Source: Cucumis sativus
Lineage: Eukaryota; Streptophyta; Magnoliopsida; Cucurbitales; Cucurbitaceae
NCBI RefSeq assembly: GCF_000004075.3
Contig: NC_026655.2
Location: forward strand, 6,324,001-6,388,000
Direction: 5' to 3'
DNA length: 64,000 nt
Shown here: positions 1 to 11,700 of the stretch, piece by piece
Numbering within the stretch: the stretch's first letter is position 1
How the letters are laid out: each line of letters opens with the position of its first letter
Program-made: the position numbers and the translations under genes
Notes under the pieces: generated by a model
What the model was told of the DNA's origin: nothing
The model's input: only the letters and a program-made list of their open reading frames with translations
The model's database searches: none

Positions 1-2461
1 GTTCATCAGGGCAGTGAAGAGCTGGTGTTTGTGAATTTGATTGTCCCTGCAAGCAAGAAGTTACAAATGATTAGTCCAATGCAATAATTCAGAACTCATA
101 TACGAGCAGGATTCAATGCAAAATTAAAAATAAACTGACCAATTGTTGCCAGCCAAAATGATTGCCGATAGTGACAACATGTGGCTCAAAACGATCCTAA
201 ACATGTAGAAGATGAATGCTGAAATGAATGATATTAGAAAATAATGCCATCTACTAAACAATTAAAATGCCTGAAAACTGAATTACCTGTCTGCTTTCGT
301 TGGTGGTTGTATTCTTTTTATGGGCCTTGTTAGTTTTCTTATCCTGGTTTACTTCCTCTGATTCATGACTACTATGCACAACAGGGGATGGTTGGATTGA
401 GCCACTCAAACTCTCACATTTCCTCGAAGCTTCTTCCAAAGCATTGAACGCAACGTTATAACTCTCATGGGATAAAGACCCTTCATCGCTCAATCTAAAT
501 GCCTGTTGATAAAGATTGATATACCGTTGAACTCTCGACTCGACATTAGACCCTTTCCTTGTTTTTTGTATACTCTTTGCCTTCCTTGTCCAACGTGTCA
601 ATACATATTGGGAAGGAATACTATGTATGCCAGAGATTTGCAGAACAATCATTACATGTCGACAGAGGTAACCATTGAATTCAAATGAACGGCATAAGCA
701 AGAGATATCTGAAGTTGCTTCATTCCACTCCACGAGAAAATCTTGGCTCTCTTCAAAATCTTGAACCCTGAAAACTTTTATCACTCCATCTTCGCTTTCC
801 TTTTTTGGATGACAAGCAACTACTCCTAAAACCTCCACTTGGAATTTTTTAAATACTGTCTGCGTGTATAATGCAGCCATTTGCTTCCCAAAAGGAGATG
901 GAGATTTTAATGCTGGTTGCTTATGAAAAGTTTCAAAATCCGCTTTTCTTTCCTCTTCAAATTTATCTCGTATTAAAGTACTATATCGGTCCAATAATTC
1001 TCTAACTGATGTTTTTCTCTGTATGTATTTATCAAGAAAGGAGTTGATACCTTCTGGCCTTTGGCGTGTAGAAATCCCTGCCAAAAAGATGTTTTTCATA
1101 TATGCAGGTATCCATCGACTGCGATCTGCATACAATGACTTAAACCATGAGTTGTGACTTAGTTCAAATCTGTCAACAAGCGTTTGCCACTGTTTTTCGA
1201 ACAGTTCAATAGACCAAGACCTGAAAACACACTCATCAAACATCAACATAAAATTTTCATCTTGTCTAATTACATGGCTAAGCCTTTCTGGAATCTTGCC
1301 ATAAATATCCCACAAACAATAACAATGGCAAGAATCAGGCAATTCCTCTGCAATGGCTTCCTTAAGGGCTTCATCTTGTACAGTAAGGATCACTTTAGGG
1401 GAACACTTTTGCATCGCTCTAAGCCATGCCCGCATCAGCCAAGCATAAGTAGACTTCGTCTCATCAGCAACCAATGAGCATCCGAGCAAAACAAACTGAA
1501 AATGATGATTAACGCCTATAAAGGGTGCAAATGGTAATCTATACTCATTCTTAATGAATGTGGTGTCAAAGAAAACCACATCCGCAAAACTGGCATAATC
1601 AAGTCTGCCTTTTGCATCAACCCAGAGCACATTCCTTAAACTCTGCTTTTCATTCAGGTCAATAGAGTAAAAGAAGTTAGGATTTTCATCTTGCATACAA
1701 ACAAAATGGTCTAGCATAACTTGAACATCTCCTTCGTCTATAGCCAGATGTTGCAACTTATATACCTGATCAGTGACAGCAACCTTCTGTTTGTTGGCTA
1801 TTGTACAACCTCCAGACTGTCTGGATTTCATACAAAGCTTACTTTTTCTTCTGGCTCTATTGCCCTGCAAGACATCGGTATTACTGCTACCAACTTCTAA
1901 ATTCCCGTGACCACGAAAGTAATGGGATTCATTAGGAAAAACTTCATGATTGTGCTCCTTTATGAAACTACGAATTGCCCATCGTCCACTTTGCAATCTC
2001 TTGACATGCATACAAGCCTTACAGTCAGTTTTTTCCCAAGAGCGATTGATTCTTCCTCGTTTTTTCTTCCCCGCAACACCCATGCCATTATTTGAATTTG
2101 TTACAGGATCTGAAACTTCAACTACACTGGATGATTCCTTCTTAATTCCATATTTAGTACATGCAAATTTTGCATCAATAAACTTTCCAGATATTCTAGA
2201 CCTTCGACTAGCCTTTGTTATGACAGAAAAACCGATTGATTTGGCATATTCCTTGTAGAATGATAAAGCATTTTCCTTCGATTCAAATTCCATTCCTTCA
2301 TGAGGCTCTATGATTTTGACAGACCTCGAGTTGAGTGCATTCTGAGAGTATGCTATGTTCATATATTCTGGCATCTCTATACTGACAATTGGTCCTGTTT
2401 TATCTCTTTCTACCATGTGAGAAGAACCGTCTATGTCACATTGCGCTGAATTGTTATCCAT
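1..2461 (-). CDS. FAR1-related sequence (FRS) transcription factor, 3' end outside window
   Basis: Domesticated MULE-transposase-type transcription factor, acting in the nucleus; FAR1/FHY3 founders act in phytochrome A signalling. The main exon is 2461-287 (725 codons). It ends at a good donor (CAG|GTAATT); an acceptor (TTGCTTGCAG) at 48-47 continues the frame to 1 with GQSNSQTPALHC, so the last exon(s) lie left of the window. Domains: FAR1 DNA-binding zinc region about residues 60-175 (C101, C147, C150, and HNH at 170-172), transposase-like domain about 285-390 (acidic D299 and D363), SWIM zinc finger C588-x-C590...C600-x-H602. The FYKEYAKSIGF...RRSRISGKFIDAKF N-terminus is closest, from memory, to FRS2/FRS4-type proteins, but I cannot assign an orthologue. 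Start 2461 is the first ATG of the long frame; a 6-codon uORF lies just upstream (2491-2471). Intact, so not a live transposon copy. Confidence 0.93.
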
Positions 2462-4200
2462 ATTTAGCTCTCACAGCTGCTCAAGATCCATCTTGATGGA
2501 TAGATCATAAAACTCACAGAAATCTACACTTCCCATTCTTGAGTCTAACTATTTTGAAAATACACCTGAACTAAGATATGATTGGATTTGTTAAAAAAAT
2601 GAAAATGGAGGCATTTCAAAAGAGTACATGAGTAATTCAGCAATGGGCAACTGGGTCACTTTAATAACAACATACAATGGAAAAAAATTCAAAATTTCAC
2701 ACCAAAAGCCACGAAGAACGTCATCTAGTTGTCCAGAGCTGAAAATGTGAAAGAAAGAAACTTGCAAAGCATCTTGTCACTCACTTAGCTCAAACAAAAT
2801 TTCCGATAACAAAACATTTTGAAGCATAAACATGAAAATAATTTTAATATGTTTTTGTTTGATAGTGATTTTGAATCAGTTGAAATCATATAAATTTAAT
2901 CATTCAAAATTAATTTAAGGTTTGATTTTCCACTTTTAAAAACATATTCATACCATTAAAAGCTACAAAAAAAATGTGATTTAACTATTTTAAAATTACT
3001 GTTAAACATGAGTTTCTAATTAGTCAGTGTAAACTTAGAAGAGAAAAATACACAAGCTAGAGGTACAAAGAGCATAAGAAATGAAGTAATAGGAAGTAGC
3101 AGGTGAGGAGATTAATCACTAGTAATTTATCCAGAAACTGAAAATGATGGTAACGAAGATAAAATCAGTTCTTAGAGAAACTCACAACTGATTTTATTGG
3201 TTACTCGAAAGCTCAAAGGAAGGTAGTGTGGTTTCGGAGCGAGTATAGTAATTCCCAATTCGCAGATTTGGATACTAGGGCACGAAAGACAATAAAATAC
3301 TCGCATTTGGAACTTTTCCATACTCGCCTTGAAGCACCATTGGCCCAAAAGGTTATTTATTTGGGCCTACTACTTCAAGATAGGAACATACTATAAGCTT
3401 AATTCAAATAATACTTACGTGTGTTCCATGATAAGAGATTTGGATTTAAATTGTTTTCTCTGAAGTTGTAGTACAATATTTTAAAGAAAAATTTGTAGAA
3501 AATCCATTTTAATTTATAATAAGCTTCAATTGGAAGTTTTTATGGAAAAAAATACATCATATTTGAACTTTGATTTAGAGTCCACCATTCTCTAGTTGAT
3601 TGAGTAAACATGTGGTATATGACTTTTGCAGTGTATAAAGTTTATTCTCAAAACGAATAATATATATTGTGTGGAAATTCGTAGTCAATGTAATTTAACA
3701 TAAGCATGTGATTAATTTAAATCAATAGTTGTAAAAGTAAAGTAAGGTTAAGAGTTCATGTAAAAATTTGTAATTAGTTACTGTAGACATTATTTCAAGA
3801 CCCTTTATTTGTTTCGGTTTTTAATATTTTATAGCGTCTTTACTATTTTACTTTTGTCATTTTTGTTATTCTTTGCTACATATTTACTATTTTATCATTA
3901 AACTATTATAACCTAATCATAATATTATAAGAACACGAAAACTTACTGATTATCACTTATTAGTAAGGACATGCCATTTTTTTCTTAAAATTTAGAGACT
4001 ACAAACTACATAATTTAAGGGTAATTAAATTCTTAAAAAATATTAAAGGGTAATTACAAAGTTCTAAAAATTGGAGATGTAATCCAAAGGTGTAGAATGC
4101 CATTTTCCTCCTAAATGTAGTGTACAATTAGAAAAATAGACCAAAATATAAAGAAAGTGGAGACTTGGAGTTTGGGAGGATAAAGTACAAACGAAGGCGC
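2462..4200. promoter_or_regulatory. Shared upstream region between two divergent genes
   Basis: About 1.7 kb without a convincing ORF separates the FRS gene (minus) from the Raf-like kinase gene (plus). It should hold the FRS 5' leader and both promoters. It is AT-rich (especially 2820-3010 and 3640-4060). I see no clear TATA box or conserved operator that I would defend, and no transposon ends. Confidence 0.5.
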
Positions 4201-5780
4201 ACACTCTCGTGGAAAAGAGAGGGACGACACAGACCTTCTTTGTTTTGCAGCAAAATTCAAATCTCACACTCCATTGTTGTTTTTGGGATCTGCAGGTAAG
4301 TTCTCGAAACGGTGTTTTCTTCTTCTTCTTCTTCTTCCCGTTCGTTGCTCATGACTTTAAAACGGTAGCTTGATCATCTCCGAAGCAAACTAATTAAATC
4401 TTCGTATTCTGATTTGTGATTCGATTTATGATGTCCGCTTCTCTAATCCGACATGCGATTCGGCATTTGAGGTTGATATTTGATACATTTCTTGGGTCAA
4501 TTGAGCTGGTTGATAGCTAACAGTTGAAGAATCGAGTCTATTTTATGCGTGTTGAAGGCGTTGGATGAGACGGCTGATGTTATGCAATCTGGGTTAGCGT
4601 CGGCCAGCTTTGGGAATATCTTATTAGCCTACTCAATTGGGTTTTCGTTCAGGTTTTTGCTTGATTGGTTACGAGAGGCTGAAGGCTTACTCGGTCTAAT
4701 ATATACTGTTCTTCGGTATATTATTGTTACAGTTTTCTAAAGATTCGAAGGGCGTTACATAATCTTGAGTTTTTCTTTCATGCATCTTATTGCCCATTAA
4801 CGGACTACACAAATTTGTACCGAGAAAAATATTGATGCTAGAGTTCTCTTATACAGTAAATTTTATTGGAGATGGATATAGAATTCCACTCGAGGTGAAG
4901 AGAGCAGAATGGTAGGAGAATGGAACCTCTGTTTAGTAGCTAAACTACATCTTTTCCCTTCTAAACTTTGGAGTTTAAGAGTTCAATCTTTCCCTGAAAG
5001 GCATCTTAGTAGCATTGTTGACGCTCACTGAACACTTTGTTTCTGCATTACGTATTTGCATCACTTGAACTAGGAGCCACAAGCTCGATCCCTGTTATTG
5101 ATAAGAATGAATCTCACCATTTTATTCACCGAAACATCGGCGGCACTAGCATTTCAGGTGGTAAGGAAAGTTCAGCAACGTCCCTGAATGCTCCTTCAGC
5201 ATTCTCGAGCCATTGCTTATATTACATATACTATAGTCTATTCAAGTGGAATGCCTATCACAATTGTCATTGCCCAATGGAGACCGAGTTAACACATATA
5301 AAATGAAAAAGTAACATAGTTAAGATAAAACTCTTATCAGACGATATATCTTTTTGTTCACTATATTATTTATACTATTAGAATTTAGATGTATACGATT
5401 ATACGTGCCAGTTTCTACCATACATGTGTGCTGTTCTTCATGTTATTGTTATCTGTAGCCCAAATTATTATTTCAGTAAAGTCGGTATAAATCTAGGGCA
5501 TGGCCCTCTGGTATGAATCAAGCAAGCTGATTTATGATTCTCTTCTATTCTCTCTAATTGTTGACTATCCCACCATACCTTTTTCTAACTTTTGAATACA
5601 TGAATCCCAGGTTTTCAACTGAGTACTGAAGCTCTCCATTGCCGGACATGATTACCATCTGCAAGATGGTTATCTGAACGCTGAAGCTTACTGCAACTTA
5701 AAGTGCATGTTTTAACCAGTACGCAGTGTGTCTTATTCATGGCATTTTCGGTTGAGTTTGTCACCATCAAGTCTAACTAG
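4201..5780 (+). promoter_or_regulatory. 5' leader of the Raf-like kinase gene, with a probable leader intron and uORFs
   Basis: A non-coding first exon appears to end at 4295 (TGCAG|GTAAGT), followed by a CTT-rich start of the intron (4318-4336). A plausible acceptor is ATCCCAG ending at 5611, leaving a leader exon 5612-5780. That exon holds three short upstream ORFs: 5648-5677 (9 codons), 5706-5714 (2 codons) and 5739-5780 (13 codons). The last ends in TAG immediately before the main ATG at 5781 and is in frame with it. The leader structure is inferred from splice motifs only; the uORFs are read directly. Confidence 0.55.
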
Positions 5781-8700
5781 ATGGAAAGAAATGTGAAAAA
5801 AAGTACCCTAGATCAACCAAGTAATTATGAACAAATTCGACTTACTAGTATGGAAGGAAGAAATCAGGGACTTGGGTCTACAAATCAAAGAACTTTCCAT
5901 GATCCATCGAGTAATATCAGCACTAACATTCGCCCCCCTGAATATAATATGCTAGTTGTAGGTGTAGCTAGTCCTGGCCATAACTACTCCATTCAAACTG
6001 GCGAGGAATTCGCACTTGAATTTATGCGAGAAAGGGTGAATGCCAAGCATCATTTTGTTCCCACCAATAGTCCTGACCCAGGTGTTTCAACTGGGTACAT
6101 GGATTTAAAAGGCATGCTGGGAATTCCCCATGCAAGTTCAGAAAGTGGATCTAGCATTGCCATGCTCAACCCTGTAGAAAAAGATCACGTCCAACATTTT
6201 GAAAGAGGGAGTTTGCCACATGAAGAAAAAAGTTCATATAATTCAATGAGGTTTGTCCCAAGAGCCTCATCGAGAAATGATGTCAGTCGGCTTCACAGTT
6301 TTACATCTTCAGGAGCATCTGATAGCACATCAAGAAAGGTGAAATTCCTGTGCAGTTTTGGTGGTAAAGTCATGCCGCGGCCTAGTGATGGTAAACTTCG
6401 GTATGTTGGGGGTGAAACACGTATTATCCGTATAACCAAGGATATTTCTTGGTCAAACCTGCTGCAGAAAACATCAACAATTTACGATCAAGTTCACACT
6501 ATTAAATATCAGCTACCTGGTGAGGATCTTGATGCCTTGGTTTCTGTATCTTGTGATGAGGATTTGCAGAACATGATGGAGGAATGTAATATACCAGAAA
6601 ATGGGGGTTCAACAAAACCAAGAATGTTCTTGTTTTCTATTTCTGATTTGGAGGATTCTCAAATGGGTGTTGGGAGTGCAGAGGGTGGTTCAGAGATTGA
6701 ATATGTGATTGCTGTAAATGGTATGGACCTCAGTTCAAGAAGGAACTCAACGCCCTTGGGTAATACTTCAGGAAACAATTTGGATGAGTTACTTGCCCTT
6801 AATGTTGGATTAGAGAGTGGTCAAGTTGCGCCATTGTCTGATAACATGAAATCATCTTTGACCATTACTCCTTCTTTTCCTCAGTCTTCTCAAACAATTT
6901 GGACAAATTCATCCAGTGGTCTTAAGTCCAGTTTGCAGCCATTGTCAGGACAAAAGTTGCAGCAAGGTGAGCTTGGGCCTCCCCAACCCTCTTCTTTCCG
7001 CCCCATGCAAAGCTTTCCTGAAAAACTTGGAAAGACGTCAGTCTCTTCATCTATTCAGTCACAACATGATTACGTTCTTAATACCAATGCAACATCTGTA
7101 GAAAATGTACCTCCAATGCCCAGCAAAGGGTATTTGAATCAACACTATCCAGTCAGTGGTTTTCACACACAAGATCCAGATTCATCGTCAAGGGAGGGGA
7201 AAATTACAGAGATCTCAACTTCAAAGCTGAGTGAACCTGATGAAATTCAATCGTTGGAGAAGGAGGTTTCATTTAATGATGCACAGATGAAAAGGGAAAG
7301 CTCACTCCATAAGATTGATGAAGCTAATGAAAGTCCAAATTTTGAACATGAATGTGGAGTTTCATCCAACCTAAATGATGCTTCTGTTTTGAACTATAAC
7401 ACAAAAGGAATGCAAGTAATTAATTCAGACACAGATGTAGGATCAAGTTTACTGCTTACGAAAAACAACAAGCATCAAGATCCTGCTCCAGAATCTGTGT
7501 CCTTGGAAGCAAGTAATGAAGGAAACAGGGGAACTAAAGAAGATAAATTTTCATCTGACGAACTTCCAACTTCTGGGTTTGGTGCCTCCAAGGCTGATGA
7601 AACAGGGTTTAGCTACCTTGAGCCAATTTTACCTCAGCGTGTTTTTCATTCTGAAAGGATTCCAAGGGAGCAGGCTGAATTGAACCGTTTATCAAAGTCC
7701 GATGATTCTTTTGGCTCTCAGTTTCTGCGAACTCAGGGAAACTCAGATTATTCTCAGACAATTATTGAATCAGCTGAAACATTGCTGGATGGGAATATGA
7801 CTTTGGAGTCTGAGCAATTTGTTTCATCATCAAAGTTACCATGTGGAAATCATCAAACTATAGAAGATGGATTGGAACCATTTGAAAAGTACAAAACATC
7901 AGCAGATAAGAATAGTAAAACTATGAATATTTCGGGTGAGCATGATGGGTCCGAAGTCAGTGATATGTCCAATATTAAAAGTCCATCTGCCTGTAGGAAG
8001 GAAGCAGAAGGTTTGGCTCATCTTACAGCAGGTGAAGAAGTTCCAGACAAGCATAAGGAGGAATCTTTGATGGGACCACTAGAATCAGGCTGGATTGAAG
8101 GAAGTACACATAATAACCATGGAAATGAAACTCAGGAGCAACCAGAGCCTTCATCATTGACAGAGAACCCTGGTAAGAATGCTACTCAAGTTGAGCCTGG
8201 AGTTGGTATTGGCACTTCAGAGCACGGGGACATTCTTATTGACATTAATGACCGGTTTCCACGCGATTTCCTTTCCGATATATTCTCCAAGGCCAGAAAC
8301 TCTGAAAACATTTCTGGTATCAATCCATTGCATGGTAATGGAGCTGGCTTGAGCGTGAATGTGGAGAATCACGAGCCTAAGCGTTGGTCATACTTTAGAA
8401 ACTTGGCTCAGGAGGAGTTTGTTGGAAGAGATGTTTCCCTTATGGACCAAGATCACCTGGGCTTCTCTTCCTCACTTGGAAATGTTGAAGAAGGGGGTAC
8501 CGTGAACAGGTTTCCCCTTTTAAATTCAGATGTAGGTGCCATTTATGAAAAAGAATCTCATAATTTTGATGACAACATTCAGCCGGAATCACGTCTCCTC
8601 ACTGGTCCCAGCACCACAAATCTGTACACAGAATATAATTCTTCACAGCTCAAGGGCAATGAAACCATGCATGAACCTAGCTCTAAGTCCCCACAAGATG

Positions 8701-11700
8701 AGAATGTGGTATTTGTCAATTGTCTTCTTTCATTTAAGATTCAAAACTCCAGCTTGTTGCTTTCCTCTCACTTCGTTTCCCATATATCTTCTTGTTTTAG
8801 GATGCAAAGTTGGATGGCCAAGATATTGGTGTACCTCTTGTTGATTTTTATCTTAAAGATTTTGATATTAGTACATTGCAGGTACAAATCTCATGGTTGA
8901 TTCACTAAAAACATGCAAATAAGTAGATTAATATTCCTTTATTTTGCATAGTAACATTTCATCAGATTATTTACTGTAAATTGTCAATTCCTGTTCGGTA
9001 CTACCAAGTTGGGGCATTGAACAGTTGTGAGTTGATTTAGTTTATGTATTTGAGAAGTCCACCTATCATGCCATTTTCACCTCTACGCGAAACAATGATG
9101 ATTTGCAGCTTTGATTTCTCCAAAAAATTCTGATATTTGGTTCCTATGTTGCTCTATGGAGATTTAATAAGAAAAAAGGTTCCCTAATTATTGTTTTTGG
9201 TACAAAAGAAAAAAAGAAGAAGAATAAGAAGAAAATAAAGAAAGAGAATTTATTTTTCATTTCTGAGGTTCTGCAGTCATCTTATCCTCATTGCTTCAAT
9301 TATTGTATGAGGAGTTTCCTAGTTGTAATCTTCTGCCACAAGGACATATAGAAGTTAAGAAGTTGAGCACCTGAGGAACTGGATAACTTTTTGTTTTCCA
9401 CTTCATGTCAGTTCAAGTCTGTTTGCTGACAGCTATTCATTAGCTGGGTCTTTTGGAATTCACTACGTCACCTCATTTTGTGGAACTTGAAAAGGAACAC
9501 GTTCTTCTAAAATTCTTATGGAGTTTGTATTTTTTTTCCTTGATTAGGAACAGACAGATTCTTGGGGTGTAGAGTTAATTATGTCTTCTTCTATAAAAAT
9601 GTATTTTTTATATTTTAAGAGTGAGAAAGTGAGAAACACAGAATTTTTAGTGGAGAAATCTGATTCAGTGTGCAATGTATGAGAGAGATTGCATTGTTGA
9701 TATTGTCATCTTCTTATGCTTCACTTACTAACCTCTTAAGCTTTATCAATTGTTTTGTTAGACGTAAACTGGTTTGATGTTATTTTTGGGTCACAGCCGA
9801 CAGCTGATGTACCTCTATTGATCTTGGGTGGACATATAGGATTTAAGACCTTACCACTATAATCCCTCCCTCCATTAAATTGTTGACTGTGTCTTTGGAT
9901 GATCTGGCAGATTATTAAGAATGAAGATCTTGAGGAGCAACGAGAATTGGGTTCTGGCACATTTGGTACAGTGTATCACGGGAAGTGGCGAGGAACAGAT
10001 GTAGCTATTAAGCGGATAAAGAAAAGTTGTTTCACTTGTAGATCCTCAGAGCAAGAAAGATTGGTGAGTTAAATGACATTTGAATGATTTCTCACAGGTT
10101 ATTAGATCTCTCTAATCTCTAGTAGTAAATTGGACATTGCTTTGATGGTTTAATATTTCCCAATAAGCGGGATGGGAAAAGAGTTACAGTTTCAAAATTT
10201 CATTACCAACTGTTGAACCAACGAACAATTCCCTTCACTGGCACTCCAAGGAACTTAGCTTTTAGATCAGCTGATTGTGTGTTGATGTAGTGGCAGGAAT
10301 CTTACTGATGATTTCTTTTCTTCTTCCTTCCTTCCTTTCTTTCTTTTTTCTTAAAAAAAACTTCGAATAAATAAGATTATCGTTTTTCTTTTTACTATTG
10401 ATTTCATAATTATTTTGTGTAGATCATGTTTCTCTAATTTCACATATTGAATTTTAAAATTTCAGACGATAGAGTTTTGGCGTGAAGCTGAGATTCTTTC
10501 AAAGCTTCACCATCCAAATGTGGTGGCCTTCTATGGTGTGGTACAGGATGGACCGGGTGGGACATTGGCTACAGTGACTGAATTCATGGTCAACGGCTCC
10601 TTGCGGAATGTTTTACTCAGCAAAGAACGGTATTCTCTTTGTTTCAAGTTCTCTTGCATACACTTAAAGTGTTCAAGAGAACTTCGTTTGTTCTCATTTT
10701 TCACATGTGATGCAAGTGTTCCAGGTACCTGGATCGACGGAAGAGGCTCATTATTGCAATGGATGCAGCATTTGGAATGGAATATCTGCATTCAAAGAAT
10801 ATTGTGCACTTTGATTTGAAATGTGACAACTTGCTTGTCAACTTGAAAGATCCTTTTCGGCCAATTTGTAAGGTATTTGATACACTACTGTACTTGGAGA
10901 GAATTTCTATGTTGCTGGTGGATTTATGAGTTTTTTCACCTGCATTGTTTACTTTTCTGTTGGTTTTGTTATAAAGGTTGGAGATTTTGGCTTGTCAAAA
11001 ATAAAAAGGAATACCTTAGTTACTGGTGGTGTGAGAGGGACCCTTCCTTGGATGGCTCCTGAACTACTTAATGGTAGCAGCAGCAAGGTTTCCGAAAAGG
11101 TAAGATACCGAGACTCATTTTTACCATCATTACTGAAGAAGAGAACAAGTAAATAGAGAAATAAACATGTCTGCTGATGGTTTTATGGATACAAATAAAT
11201 AAAAATAGTGTAGAAATGATAGACAAATGCAATGATTCTCTAACTTTTATTTATTTATTTTTATGGTTGATTTTAGGTAAACTTTTTTCTGACCCATCTA
11301 TAGTTGTAATTGTGATTGTAGGGTCTTCAGAGTAGATAGATATTATATTACTCTGTACCTTTATTCTTGTCGAGTTATTTATTTATTTACCTTCATTTCT
11401 GATGTTGAGAAGGGAGAGTTTATTTTCTTAAAATGCATTAAAAGTCCTTTTATAGAAAGCCAACTGCCATTTAAATTGACTGGGAACAAAAGATAATTGG
11501 ATTGTTTAATTAGTCCAAAGAAATTGGTTAATTAGTTCAACTGAAGCAAGTGGACACAACAGCCAAAGAATAAAGGCTGAAAAAACATTAAATAAGTCCC
11601 AAACACTTGGACTAAAAGCTTGGCCCGAGAAACAAAATATTTAAACCAAGAAATACAAGGAAGCCATGAGCTATCCAGAATACTAAAAAATGTCCTGGAT

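Noticed and set aside
4549..5306. Plus-strand frames of 63 and 89 codons
   Set aside because: They fall in the inferred leader intron of the kinase gene and show no recognisable protein content.
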